64,000 nt of DNA from Phycisphaerales bacterium (GCA_020846975.1 JADLCX010000058.1:186001-250000), one strand, 5' to 3'. Positions 53,094 through 62,420 are shown, numbered from the stretch's first letter. Made by a program: numbers and translations. Notes: a model not told the origin generated them from the sequence alone.

Positions 53094-54505
53094 ACGACTT
53101 CCGCAATTCTCCGCGCCCTCCGCGTTCCCTCCGCGTCCTCCGCGTTGCCCGGAAGACATCGGCAGGGATGCCGATGCCACGACCTGGCTTCGCCACGTTC
53201 ATCGTGCTCTGGACGATTGCCCTGGCCGCGATCATCGTGGTGGCGCTGCAGTCGATCTCGCACCGGCAGGCGGCGGCGGGCCGTTACGCCGTCGCTCGCG
53301 CGCGGGCCTATTGGGCCGCCCGCGCCGGCGTCGAGGCCCAGATCGCCGAACTCACCAAGGACACGCTCACGCCCGACCAGAACTCGGCGCTCTCGCTGCG
53401 TGACAGCCTGGCCAACGTCGCGCGGGGCACGCTGTTCAAGGGCGCGGCCTCGTACCGCGTGCAGCACCCCGAGTTCCCCGATGTCCGTGACGGCGCGCTC
53501 GACGCCCACTCGCGCATCAACATCAACGTCGTCACCCCCGAGAGCCTCGTGCTGGTTCCCGACATGGACACGGGCATCGCCGAGGCTCTGGTCGATTGGA
53601 TCGACGAGGACGACGAGCCCGAGCCCAACGGCGCGGAGGAGTCGCAGTACGCCTCCATCCGATCGACGTACAAGCCCCGCAACGCGCCGATGCGTGCCTT
53701 GCGCGAACTCGAACTGGTGCTCGGGGTCTCGCCCGAGTACCTGCGGGGCGAGGATTGGAACCTCAACGGGCTGCTCGATCCCAACGAGAACGACGGCGAC
53801 GCCTCCTTCCCGCCCGACAACCCCGATGGGCAGCTCAACGCCGGGTGGTCGCGGTACTTCACCGCGTACAGCGATGAGTCCGCCGGCCCGGGCTACGGGC
53901 TCTCGGGCCAGCCGAGGATCGACCTGACCACGGCGTCGGCGGATGACCTGTCCCGGCGGGTCAGCATCGACGCCACGCAGGCCGAGACCATCCTCGCCTA
54001 CGTCTCGACCGGCGGCTCGCTCGGCGATTTTCTCGATACCGACCTGCAATCGATGACGCCCAACACCGGTAACCAACTCAACGGAGGCGGGCAGGCACAG
54101 CCCAGCGTGCAGAACCTCACGATCGAGCAGATCGGCGTGCTGCTCGACGAGACCTACACCCCCTCCGAGACCGAGGTGCCCCGTTCCGGGAAGGTCAACA
54201 TCAACTCCGTGGACAGCGAAACGCTGTCCTACATCAGCGAGATCTCCAGTTCGCAGCTCGACGCCCTGCTCGCCGAGCGCGACGCCCGCAGCGACGGGTT
54301 CATCCATTTCACCGATCTGCTGGATGTGCCGAGCTTCACCCGCGAGACCCTCGCCGAGCTTTATCCCTACCTGAGTGTGAAATCCAACGTCTTCGTCGCC
54401 GTTAGCCGGGGCCGGGACGAGGCGACCGGTGTTGAAGTCGAGGTGCAGGCCGTGCTGGACCGATCCAAGATACCCGTGATCATCAAGGACCTGATCGTCA
54501 GATGA
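53090..54505 (+). CDS. gspK: Minor pseudopilin GspK
   Basis: This 471-residue tip pseudopilin is much larger than the others, as usual for GspK. The hydrophobic N-terminus is PGFATFIVLWTIALAAIIVVAL, lacking Glu5, which is normal for GspK. Internal helix-hairpin-like segments (SRININVVTPESLVLVP and KVNINSVDSETLSYIS) match the GspK SAM-like domains. The ATG at 53090 overlaps gspJ. The ATG at 53168 would remove 26 residues encoded by a dispersed repeat and leave a short leader, and may be the true start. Confidence 0.88.
   Translation: MNDFRNSPRPPRSLRVLRVARKTSAGMPMPRPGFATFIVLWTIALAAIIVVALQSISHRQAAAGRYAVARARAYWAARAGVEAQIAELTKDTLTPDQNSALSLRDSLANVARGTLFKGAASYRVQHPEFPDVRDGALDAHSRININVVTPESLVLVPDMDTGIAEALVDWIDEDDEPEPNGAEESQYASIRSTYKPRNAPMRALRELELVLGVSPEYLRGEDWNLNGLLDPNENDGDASFPPDNPDGQLNAGWSRYFTAYSDESAGPGYGLSGQPRIDLTTASADDLSRRVSIDATQAETILAYVSTGGSLGDFLDTDLQSMTPNTGNQLNGGGQAQPSVQNLTIEQIGVLLDETYTPSETEVPRSGKVNINSVDSETLSYISEISSSQLDALLAERDARSDGFIHFTDLLDVPSFTRETLAELYPYLSVKSNVFVAVSRGRDEATGVEVEVQAVLDRSKIPVIIKDLIVR
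53099..53150. repeat. CTCCGCG-type repeat overlapping the 5' end of gspK
   Basis: Four CTCCGCG words at spacings of about nine to twelve bases lie within the first 20 codons of gspK, coding for an RPPRSLRVLRV stretch. The sequence matches one arm of the element at 31519 and 33721. It may have inserted into the gspJ-gspK junction and now encodes the leader. Confidence 0.5.
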
Positions 54506-56433
54506 GTTCGACCGCACGCACATCCTCGCCGGCACGGCGGAACGGCTCCAGCGAGGCGCCCAGCGGCCCACGCACCGTCGCCGTCCTGCATGAATCCGCC
54601 TCTCGTGGCGGGGTGGTGGCCGTCTGCTCGGCTGTGGGGCCGATCTCCGCCGATGGGTCTGCCTCGCGCTCGCCCGGAAAGGGCCCGAGTTTCCGCAAGT
54701 TCTCACCTGATCAGGTGGGTTCGCTCCGGGGGTTCCTGCGAGAGTCGGGCGTTGATCTGGTCATCCGGATCGTTCCCTCCATAGAGGCGATCTGCCGGCT
54801 TGCACCGCTTCCCGAAGGCGCGAGCACGCAGAACGGCGCGGCGCTGGCCGATGCCCTGACGCTGCTGGCCGAGTCCGACCTGCCGGCGCAGTTGCCGTGG
54901 TACCGGCGTGTTTCGGGGTTGGCGATGGTGGGGGGTGTGCCGCAGGGGCTGTTGCTCGGGTGGCACCCGGCCTCGGGCCGTTCGTCCGGCTCGGCGCAGC
55001 GCGATCTTCTGGTCGATGCGCTGCAGGGCATCCCGCAGTTGTACACAGGCGAGGCCGTCGCGCTCGCCGCGATTCTGCGGGCGGTGCGATCATCCGATCA
55101 GCCGGAGTCGGCGCCCGGCTGCGGGTGGGTGGTTTCGGGCAGTCCGATCGACGGCGCGGCGACGGTCCTGGCGTATGGCCCATCGGGCGCGAAGGTGCGC
55201 AGCCTCCGGGCGGCCGCGGCCGATCCCGAGGTTTGGCGTGCGGACCTTGCCGACGCCGTGGCGGAAACGCTGGAGAGCGTCGGTGATGACGACGGCGCGG
55301 CACTCGCGGCGAGCCGGCTTGCGTCTCTCGCTTCCGACCGGGCTTCGATCGTGTTCTGCGACGATTCGCGTCCCGTTGTCTCGGGTGAGCGGCGCGATCC
55401 ATCGTGGATCAGCGACTTCGGCATCGCCGCCGCGACGCTCGAGGTCTTTGCCGATCCCAACCCCGCGGTGCGAAGCCTGTTCGCGCTGCACGCGACCGAG
55501 CCGCGCGAGCGGGCCAATCCCGTGATCCGGCTCGTCAACTACCTTTCGTCGCCGGCGCGGGCCGCGGCGATTGTCATCGTGTGCGGCGCGGCCTTGCTGG
55601 GCACGCGGTTGGGCGTGGCCTATGCCCGGCACCAGTCGGTCAACCGTCAGGTCGCTTCCTCGCCAGAACTCTCGGCGAAACTGGCCGAGGCCGAGAAGCA
55701 GGTCGCGTTCGCCAACGTGCTCAAGGCTCGCCGCTGGCCCATGACCAAACTGATCGCCGACATCGCCGCGGCGACGCCCGTCGGCATCGAACTCGAATCG
55801 CTCGAAATCACCCGCGGCGAGCCCGTCGTGATCCGCGGCACCGCGCCGAAGAACGACCTCATCAGCCAGTTCCGCGAGAACCTGACCAAGACACGGGTCT
55901 TCGACAACGTTGTGACCCCCAACATCACATCGAGCCCGAACGGGGTTCAGTTCGGCCTTCAGGCCCGCGCGACCGACGCGGGCGCGGTCTACCAGGCCCC
56001 TCCGATCGACGATTTCGCGAAGAACCCGCTCGGCAAGCGCATCCACGGTGAGGACTGGGTGCCGGACAAGTCCGCGACCGCGCTGAAGCGGGTTGCTTCG
56101 GGCGCGATCGACGGCAACCGCGGCGGTCGGGGCTCGGACCGCCCGTCATCGTCCGCTTCGGCGTCGCGAGATTCCGGCCGGGCGTCCTCTTCTTCCTCCG
56201 CTCGCGGCGCCCCATCGCAGGAAGCCGAGGATGCCAACAAGCGATCGCCGCTTTCCGATGCCGACATCGCCAAGATGACCAAGATCCAGGCGATGCTGGA
56301 ATGGACCAGGCGCAAGAAGGATGCCGGCGTCGCGACCGACAAGGACGTGGCCGAGAGGCTCCGCGCCGAATCGGAAAAGTGCAAGGCCCGCCACGACGAA
56401 CTCAAGGCCGCCGAGGAAAGGGGGGGCAAGTGA
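54502..56433 (+). CDS. gspL: GspL/PilM-PilN-like cytoplasmic-periplasmic assembly protein
   Basis: This 643-residue protein has a degenerate actin-like N-terminal region (about residues 25-330), one membrane helix at about 350-375 (AAAIVIVCGAALLGTRLG), and a PilN-like ferredoxin fold (WPMTKLIADIAAATPVGIELESLEI...). After that comes an unusual extension of about 130 residues with a Ser-rich linker and a charged helix. GspL links GspE to GspM. The N-terminal match to GspL is weak in sequence, but topology and position (between gspK and the gspM-like gene) support it. Confidence 0.75.
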   Translation: MSSTARTSSPARRNGSSEAPSGPRTVAVLHESASRGGVVAVCSAVGPISADGSASRSPGKGPSFRKFSPDQVGSLRGFLRESGVDLVIRIVPSIEAICRLAPLPEGASTQNGAALADALTLLAESDLPAQLPWYRRVSGLAMVGGVPQGLLLGWHPASGRSSGSAQRDLLVDALQGIPQLYTGEAVALAAILRAVRSSDQPESAPGCGWVVSGSPIDGAATVLAYGPSGAKVRSLRAAAADPEVWRADLADAVAETLESVGDDDGAALAASRLASLASDRASIVFCDDSRPVVSGERRDPSWISDFGIAAATLEVFADPNPAVRSLFALHATEPRERANPVIRLVNYLSSPARAAAIVIVCGAALLGTRLGVAYARHQSVNRQVASSPELSAKLAEAEKQVAFANVLKARRWPMTKLIADIAAATPVGIELESLEITRGEPVVIRGTAPKNDLISQFRENLTKTRVFDNVVTPNITSSPNGVQFGLQARATDAGAVYQAPPIDDFAKNPLGKRIHGEDWVPDKSATALKRVASGAIDGNRGGRGSDRPSSSASASRDSGRASSSSSARGAPSQEAEDANKRSPLSDADIAKMTKIQAMLEWTRRKKDAGVATDKDVAERLRAESEKCKARHDELKAAEERGGK

Positions 56434-57059
56434 GCCAACTCCTCGCGTCGTTCTCCGCCCTGCCGCGATCGGCCAAGTGGATCGTCGCCAGCGTGGTCGT
56501 GCTGGTCGCGTACTTCCTCATCATCGAGCCGGTTCTCGACCGGACCAACCGCTTCGCGGGCGAGGCCGATGCCCTCGAGCGCAGCCTGACGCGGGCCTAC
56601 GAGATCGGTTCGGACTCTTCCGACGACGGCAAGGCCGTGCTGAGCGCCACCCAGGTGTTCGGGCGGCCTCGACTGCCCACGGATTCCTCGCTGCGCCCCG
56701 AGTCGATCCAGCGCGTGGTCGATGAGATCCTCGACACGCACAACGTGGAGGACGCGAACAAGCGGGAGAGTTCGGCGACGCTCCAGGACGACACGCTGAG
56801 CGCGCTCAAGCCCTCCGAGGGCCGGTTCGAGCGATATATCGTCGAGGTCTCGTTCGATGCCACGCAGGAGACCGTCGCGCACGTGCTCGCCGATCTCGAA
56901 CGCTCGCCGTCGGTTTCCGCAATCTCGCGCGTCAGGATCGATCGCAGCGGGTTCGCATCATCGACAGGCCGCGCGCCCGATAGCGCCGAGACCTCGGGTC
57001 CGCGCCTGGTCCGAGCCACTATCGCGGCCGAGTCTTGGGTTTTCATTCCCCAGAAGTGA
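56430..57059 (+). CDS. gspM: GspM/PilO-like inner-membrane protein
   Basis: This 209-residue protein has one N-terminal membrane helix (WIVASVVVLVAYFLIIEPVLDR) and a periplasmic ferredoxin-like domain (RYIVEVSFDATQETVAHVLADLE). GspM dimerises and pairs with GspL. The GTG start overlaps the gspL stop (GTGA). Sequence similarity within the family is low, so the call rests on topology, length and order. Confidence 0.75.
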   Translation: MSQLLASFSALPRSAKWIVASVVVLVAYFLIIEPVLDRTNRFAGEADALERSLTRAYEIGSDSSDDGKAVLSATQVFGRPRLPTDSSLRPESIQRVVDEILDTHNVEDANKRESSATLQDDTLSALKPSEGRFERYIVEVSFDATQETVAHVLADLERSPSVSAISRVRIDRSGFASSTGRAPDSAETSGPRLVRATIAAESWVFIPQK

Positions 57060-57098
57060 TCCAGTCTCCCCTTGCGGGGTGAACCGACGGAGCCAGAT

Positions 57099-58013
57099 TT
57101 GACCAGCGGCAAACCCAAGAACCCCTCACAGGCCCTCACCGCGCTGCTCACCGCCGGCGCGCCCGCGCGGTCGAGCCGTCTGGGTGTCGCGGCGGTGGTC
57201 GTGCTCGGGGTCACGCTCGCCGCGCTGGCCTGGCTGGCCGTGCCGCTGCTCAGGCCGCACAGGCCCGACTCCGCGGCGGGCGAGCCCAAGACCCTCAACC
57301 AGGACGAGGCCGCGGCCAAGTTCGACGAGACGATGACCCGCAACCTCGCTCAGATCGAGGGGCGATCCGCGTTCTACCTCCCGCTCAAGAACGCCAAGGT
57401 GGAGGCTCCGAGCGACAAGCCTGTCGCCAAACACTACGGCGGGCCGCAGATCGTCGCGATGGTCAACAACGCGGTCTGGTTCGCCGGCGGCGAACGCATC
57501 GAGGTCGGCAAGAGCGACAAGAGCGGCGACCTGAGCGTGCTGTCCATCAGCGCACCGTGGTCGGCGAAGGTGCGCTGGCAGGGCGGTGAGTTCACGGTCG
57601 AGTTTTTCCAGCGCAGCCCGCTCCTGACCGGCAAGACCGAGGGCTGGAAGACCACGTTCTATGAGGACGGCACGCGGCCGCTCGCGCCCCGGCCGGCAAG
57701 TCCCGCGGCGGCCGGCGCCTCGGCCCCGCGAGAGTCCGTGGGTTCTCGCGGCCGGGCGAACGGGGAAGGTCAGGGCGGCGACGGACCCTCGGTGATCATC
57801 GAGATCCCCGCGATGGAAGAGCCGTCGCACGAGAACCCGCCGCCCGCGACCCCGGCGCCCCGTCCGCAGCCTTCCACGACGCCCGCCACCCCGACCGATC
57901 CCGGCAGCACGCCGGAGCCGGCCCCGCCGCCCGCGAGCGGGGATCCGGAGCCGCACCCGGCTCCCGCCCCTTCCGCCCCACCCTCCACCGAACCCGAGAA
58001 ACAACGGCCATGA
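57099..58013 (+). CDS. Inner-membrane protein at the GspC/PilP position
   Basis: This 304-residue protein has one N-terminal membrane helix (LGVAAVVVLGVTLAALAWLAVPLL) and a periplasmic part with GGPQIVAMVNNAVWFAGGE and VLSISAPWSAKVRWQGGEFTVEFF, which recalls the HR/PilP beta domain that contacts the secretin. The last 100 residues are Pro/Ala-rich. The start is a TTG at 57099 with CGGAG upstream; another TTG at 57072 is in frame. Overlap with gspD (ATGA) shows coupling. Functional equivalence to GspC is inferred. Confidence 0.6.
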   Translation: MTSGKPKNPSQALTALLTAGAPARSSRLGVAAVVVLGVTLAALAWLAVPLLRPHRPDSAAGEPKTLNQDEAAAKFDETMTRNLAQIEGRSAFYLPLKNAKVEAPSDKPVAKHYGGPQIVAMVNNAVWFAGGERIEVGKSDKSGDLSVLSISAPWSAKVRWQGGEFTVEFFQRSPLLTGKTEGWKTTFYEDGTRPLAPRPASPAAAGASAPRESVGSRGRANGEGQGGDGPSVIIEIPAMEEPSHENPPPATPAPRPQPSTTPATPTDPGSTPEPAPPPASGDPEPHPAPAPSAPPSTEPEKQRP

Positions 58014-60805
58014 GCACGCGAGCGTTCACCTCCAACTCGACCGATCCGCGGTGTGCCGATCGGCTGCGCCTGCTGGCTCTGCTGCTCGCCGCGGGCGCGG
58101 CGCTCTCGCTGCCCTCGGCCCGACTGGCCGCGCAGCCGCCGGCCGAGCCCGCCCCTTCCCTCGCGCCTGCCACCCCCGCCACCCCCGCCGCGCCCGCCGA
58201 GATGGGCGATGAAGGCGAGGGCGATGATGGGTCCGAAGCGACGCCGGACGAGCCGGGTGCGCACCCGGCGCCTGCGCCCGCCGCGGCGGTTCCGACGGTC
58301 CGCGACGGTCGCGGTCGGCGCGTGCAGTCCGACGAGCCGACCGTGCTCGCGTTCAAGTCCGTGGGGCTCGACCAGATCCTGCCCTTCATCGTCGAGACCA
58401 CCGGCAAGGTCGTGGTGCCGCAGCGCGACGTGATGACCGGCCGCAACATCACGGTCGTGAACGATGCCCCGCTCCCGCGCGAGGAGGCGCTGGAACTGGT
58501 GATCTTCGCCCTGCAGCAGAACGGCATCGGCGCTGTCGAGACCGACAAGTACATCATCCTCCGCGCGATCGAGGAGATCGACCGCCAGGATGTGCCCGTT
58601 ATCGGCCCGGACGAATCCGTCCTGGACCGCAAGGACATCGGCTTCATCTACAGCAAGGTCTACGCGCTCCACCACTCGACCGCGGAGAACATCCACGAGA
58701 TCGTCAAGTCCACGCTCCCGCCCTTCGCCAAGGACAAGTCCAGTTTCGACGCCGAGTCCAACCAGATCCTGGTGATGGGCAACATCGGGCTGTTGCAGCG
58801 CATCGAGAGCCTGGTCAAGGCCCTCGATCAGGCCAGTTCGGCCTCGCTCACTTCCGAGACCTTCAAGCTCAACTACGCCGACGCCGAGTCGGTCGCGACC
58901 AACATCAAGGAGTTGTTCTCGGCAAACACCGGCTCCGGGAACAACCGCGGCGGCGGCGGCGGCAACAACAACCCCTTCACGCGGTTCTTCCAGGGCGGCG
59001 GCGGTGGTGGGGGCGGCGGCGGGCGGGGCGGCGGCGGAGGCGGCGGGGGAGGCGGCCGCTCGGGCGGCTCCGGCAACGCCGCCGAATCGGTGCTCGCGAG
59101 TTCCAACCTCCGCGTCACCGCCAATGTCCAGCAGAACTCCGTCACGGTCATGGCCGAGCGCCCGGTGATCGAGCGTGTCCGCGAGCACATCCTCCACGAC
59201 TGGGACCGCCCGCTCGGCGAGGACCAGGCTGTTCCCAAGATCTACGACCTCAAGAACTCCGACCCGATCAAGGTCCGCGACATCATCAACAGCGTGCTCA
59301 ACGGCACGGGCGGCACCGCCGCGGCCGGCGGCAACGAGCGGGGCGGGAACAACAACAACCGCAACCAGTCCCAGGGCGCGGGCCGCCTCGCGGGGCAGTT
59401 CTCCGTCGAGGCCGTGCCCGAGGCCTCGCGGCTGGTGGTGTTGGCCAAGAGCCCCGACAACATCGAGTGGCTCGACAAGCTCATCGACGACCTGGATCAG
59501 CCGCAGAGCGCGGGCCTTCCGAAGGTCGTCGAGCTCAAGCACGCCTCGGCCGAGGAACTCGCCGAGCAGCTCAACACCCTGCTCGCCCAGGAGAGCACGA
59601 TCGCGACCCTGCAACGGCAGGAGAGCGGCCTGACCGCCGGGAGCGCGACCACCTCTCCCTTCGCCGCCGATGCGGGCAACGCCAGCACCACGACCACCAC
59701 GCCGGCCGCGGGCAACAACGCCATCAACTTCTGGTGGTCGCGGGCACGCATCCCGACCACCACCGCCGGCGTCTCCAACCTCGTCGGCAAGATCCGCATC
59801 GTGCCCGTGTGGCGTCAGAACGCGCTCATGCTCCTCTCGCCGCCCGAGTACCAGCACTCGCTCGGCGCGCTGATCGAGCAGCTCGACAAGCCGGGCCGGC
59901 AGGTCCTGCTCGCCGCGGTCATCGCCGAGGTCTCGCTGGAGGATGCGACCGCGCTGGGCCTGCGGTGGTCCAACTCGACCATCATCCCGACCAACCAGGA
60001 CAACGCGATCTCGATCGGCGCCAACGCGGCCGGCGACACCGCGGGCGGCGTGATCACCGGAACCAAGAACAACCTGCTCCCCTCGCTCTTCGACACCTCG
60101 GTGCTCAACGTCGGCGTCGATCTCAACGTCCTGCTCCAGGCCCTCAACGAGAAGACCAACGTCAACATCCTCTCCGAGCCGCGCATCTTCACCAGCGACA
60201 ACCAGGAGGCCACGTTCTTCAACGGCCAGGATGTGCCCTTCGTCACCGACAGCCAGACCACCGACAACGGCACCGTCAACAACACCTTCGACTACAAGGC
60301 CGTCGGCATCAACCTCCGCGTCCGGCCGCGCATCACCGTCCGGCGCGATGTCGATCTCAACATCAGCCTCCAGCTCTCCAGCATCTCGCCCAGCGGCACC
60401 TCCAACGGCAGTTTCATCATCGACCGCCGCCAGACCGACACGCACCTGATCGTCAAGGACGGCCAGACCGTCGTGCTCTCGGGCATCCTCCGCACGGAGG
60501 ATTCGGACGTGAAGCGCAAGGTCCCGCTGCTCGGCGACCTGCCGCTCATCGGCTACATCTTCCAGTCCATCGAGAAGTCCCGGCGCAACTCCGAGGTCGT
60601 CGCGTTCATCACCCCGTTCGTGATCGAGAACGACGAGGAGGCCGACACCGCCAACCAGACCGATCGGGTCCGCCTCAAGGAGTTGCGCGAGATGATGCGG
60701 CCCGCGGGCGAACTCAAGAAAGCCATCGAGCAGAAGTACGACAAGGCCGGCGGTGCATCGCCCGGCACGCCCTCGGGCGACGGCATGGACAGCGGCGTTC
60801 GATAG
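58010..60805 (+). CDS. gspD: Type II secretion secretin GspD
   Basis: This 931-residue outer-membrane channel has a signal peptide and an N0 domain (SVGLDQILPFIVETTGKVVV... AVETDKYIILRAI). N1-N3 repeats follow with three ANxxNI/VLA-type strands, interrupted by a long Gly-rich loop at about residues 311-355. The secretin core has VNILSEPRIFTSDNQEA, FNGQDVPFVTDSQT, and at the end KVPLLGDLPLIGYIFQS and NSEVVAFITPFVI. Position last in the operon and length fit GspD. Poly-Gly content is unusual. Confidence 0.95.
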   Translation: MSTRAFTSNSTDPRCADRLRLLALLLAAGAALSLPSARLAAQPPAEPAPSLAPATPATPAAPAEMGDEGEGDDGSEATPDEPGAHPAPAPAAAVPTVRDGRGRRVQSDEPTVLAFKSVGLDQILPFIVETTGKVVVPQRDVMTGRNITVVNDAPLPREEALELVIFALQQNGIGAVETDKYIILRAIEEIDRQDVPVIGPDESVLDRKDIGFIYSKVYALHHSTAENIHEIVKSTLPPFAKDKSSFDAESNQILVMGNIGLLQRIESLVKALDQASSASLTSETFKLNYADAESVATNIKELFSANTGSGNNRGGGGGNNNPFTRFFQGGGGGGGGGGRGGGGGGGGGGRSGGSGNAAESVLASSNLRVTANVQQNSVTVMAERPVIERVREHILHDWDRPLGEDQAVPKIYDLKNSDPIKVRDIINSVLNGTGGTAAAGGNERGGNNNNRNQSQGAGRLAGQFSVEAVPEASRLVVLAKSPDNIEWLDKLIDDLDQPQSAGLPKVVELKHASAEELAEQLNTLLAQESTIATLQRQESGLTAGSATTSPFAADAGNASTTTTTPAAGNNAINFWWSRARIPTTTAGVSNLVGKIRIVPVWRQNALMLLSPPEYQHSLGALIEQLDKPGRQVLLAAVIAEVSLEDATALGLRWSNSTIIPTNQDNAISIGANAAGDTAGGVITGTKNNLLPSLFDTSVLNVGVDLNVLLQALNEKTNVNILSEPRIFTSDNQEATFFNGQDVPFVTDSQTTDNGTVNNTFDYKAVGINLRVRPRITVRRDVDLNISLQLSSISPSGTSNGSFIIDRRQTDTHLIVKDGQTVVLSGILRTEDSDVKRKVPLLGDLPLIGYIFQSIEKSRRNSEVVAFITPFVIENDEEADTANQTDRVRLKELREMMRPAGELKKAIEQKYDKAGGASPGTPSGDGMDSGVR

Positions 60806-60847
60806 GCCCATCCGCGTTGCACGCGATCAATCCGGCACGGAGGAGCA

Positions 60848-62209
60848 GTGTTCCCGTTCCCGTTCAATCTCTGTTCGCCCTCGATCGTGTTCGCCGCGTC
60901 GATATCCGTCGCGGGCGCGGCGTGCGCGCAGTCGCCCTCGCCAACCCCCGCCGGCCCGCCATCCACGCTCAACTCCGCCGCGCAGTCCCGCGTCGTGGTG
61001 GCCATCCAGCCGCTGGGCAAGATCTCCTACGACGGGCTGTTCATCCCCATCACCTCGCCCGACGGCCGCTACATCGTCTCCCAATCCGGTCGCACGCCCG
61101 CATGGGACGTGATCCTCGCCGACAAGACCGCCAAGCCGCCCGTGGGTCTCACGCTGTCGGCCTTCACGATCCCGATCGAGCCGCCCGCCGCCACGCCCGA
61201 CCGCGACGACAAGCAGCCGCCCAAGCCCGCCTCGATCTCGCTCATCAAGTGGCCCCGGCCGTTCACCCCCAACGTCATCCTCGGGCGCGCCGCCGACAAC
61301 CTCGGCTTCCTGGTCGAGGCCCCGCAGTTGTCCGGATCGCGCTGGATCGGCCGGGCGAGCTGGCTCTCCGGCGAGGTTGAGTGGCTGATCCGCGACGGCG
61401 GCAAGGGTGTTCCGATCGTCAACGCCCACGCCGCGCTCGCGGGCGACGGCTCGATCGCGTATGTCCGGCGGGAGGTGGATGCCGCGGCGTTCCAACTCGT
61501 GGTCCGATCGCGCAAGAACGAATCCTCCACCGAGATCGTTCACGCCGCGCTCGACGGCAGCGAGTCGTACGCGTTCCCGTTCTTCTCGCCCGACAGCAGC
61601 ATCGTCGCCGCGTTCGCGGTTCCCTCGTCCGACATGGCCGGGGGCCCGGTCTCGCTCGTCGCGTTTGCAAGGCCCGACCCGCAGACCGGCGCATCGCTGA
61701 GCCTTGTCGAAGTGGGGCGAGTGGACCTGGGCCGGGGCGGGGTCGCCGCCGCGTTCCAGGCCGCATCGACGATTCAATCGCCGCTGGGAGTTCCCGCCGC
61801 GCAGTCCGGGGAGGATGCCGGCGCATCCGCCGCGCGTGACCTCTTCCGGTCGGGGCTCCTGTTCCTCTCGATGCGCGACGGAACGACCGTGTGGTGGGAG
61901 CCGCGGCGCGCCCAGTTCGTGCAGTTTGAGGCCGGCGCAGCGGTGGCGGCCCCGTTCCAGCACGCCGAGTTCAGCCTGCTGCTGGGCGGCGATAAGGACA
62001 TGCTGTGCCAGCCCTTACGGCTCGCCAAGGACCGAGAATCTCTGCTCCAGCCGGGCCGGGCTGTGTCGGTCCTGGCGGGACGCTCGATCCCGCGGTTCAC
62101 AACCCACCAGAACGGCTTCGGCACGGTGGCGATCGCGCTGACCCCCGCCGGAACGGGGCAGGAAAGTGCGTTCCGAATCCTCCTGATCTCGCCCGCCAAG
62201 CCGGATTGA
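60848..62209 (+). CDS. Exported protein of unknown function (propeller-like pattern)
   Basis: This 453-residue protein has a signal peptide (FAASISVAGAACAQ) and repeated strands with DGRYIVSQSG, DGSIAYVRREV and DSSIVAAFAV. These TolB/WD40-like DGxxI patterns suggest a beta-propeller, but no blade count can be fixed. The start is a GTG with a close GGAGG at about 60838-60844. It follows gspD by 42 bases and may belong to the same transcript. No enzyme motif is visible; a weak hairpin with a T run follows at 62303-62325. Confidence 0.65.
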   Translation: MFPFPFNLCSPSIVFAASISVAGAACAQSPSPTPAGPPSTLNSAAQSRVVVAIQPLGKISYDGLFIPITSPDGRYIVSQSGRTPAWDVILADKTAKPPVGLTLSAFTIPIEPPAATPDRDDKQPPKPASISLIKWPRPFTPNVILGRAADNLGFLVEAPQLSGSRWIGRASWLSGEVEWLIRDGGKGVPIVNAHAALAGDGSIAYVRREVDAAAFQLVVRSRKNESSTEIVHAALDGSESYAFPFFSPDSSIVAAFAVPSSDMAGGPVSLVAFARPDPQTGASLSLVEVGRVDLGRGGVAAAFQAASTIQSPLGVPAAQSGEDAGASAARDLFRSGLLFLSMRDGTTVWWEPRRAQFVQFEAGAAVAAPFQHAEFSLLLGGDKDMLCQPLRLAKDRESLLQPGRAVSVLAGRSIPRFTTHQNGFGTVAIALTPAGTGQESAFRILLISPAKPD

Positions 62210-62302
62210 GGCTTTCGGCGGGCCGGGGAACAGTGCCATAAACCATTGAAATCACTGGTTTTATGGGCGAAGTCGGTGTGTGAGGCCGCCGCCGGGGGGG
62301 CA

Positions 62303-62325
62303 ACGCGCAAACTCCGCGTCTTTTT
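62303..62325 (+). terminator. Weak candidate terminator after the gspD-downstream gene
   Basis: ACGCG (62303-62307) and CGCGT (62315-62319) form a short five-pair stem with a seven-base loop, followed by C and five T. The stem is weak, but the position at the end of the long operon and just before the next promoter makes termination plausible. Confidence 0.35.
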
Positions 62326-62336
62326 CTTCAAGACCC

Positions 62337-62365
62337 TTGACACCTGTTCAGGGTTGAGGTATGTT
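62337..62365 (+). promoter_or_regulatory. Sigma-70 promoter for the exosortase-tail protein
   Basis: Consensus TTGACA (62337-62342) is followed by exactly 17 bases and TATGTT (62360-62365). The start codon is at 62421 with GGAAGGAG upstream, giving a 5' leader of about 50 bases. It is one of the cleanest promoters in the window. Confidence 0.75.
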
Positions 62366-62420
62366 GTCACCGTCGTTGTTCTCTCTCTCTCTCAGTTCTC
62401 ATACCGGAAGGAGTCTCGCT

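Noticed and set aside
57770..60811. 1013-codon open frame on the minus strand across gspD
   Set aside because: It is antisense to a clear secretin, its composition (Asp/Val/Leu/Gly repeats) is the mirror of GC-rich coding sequence, and it has no family motif.
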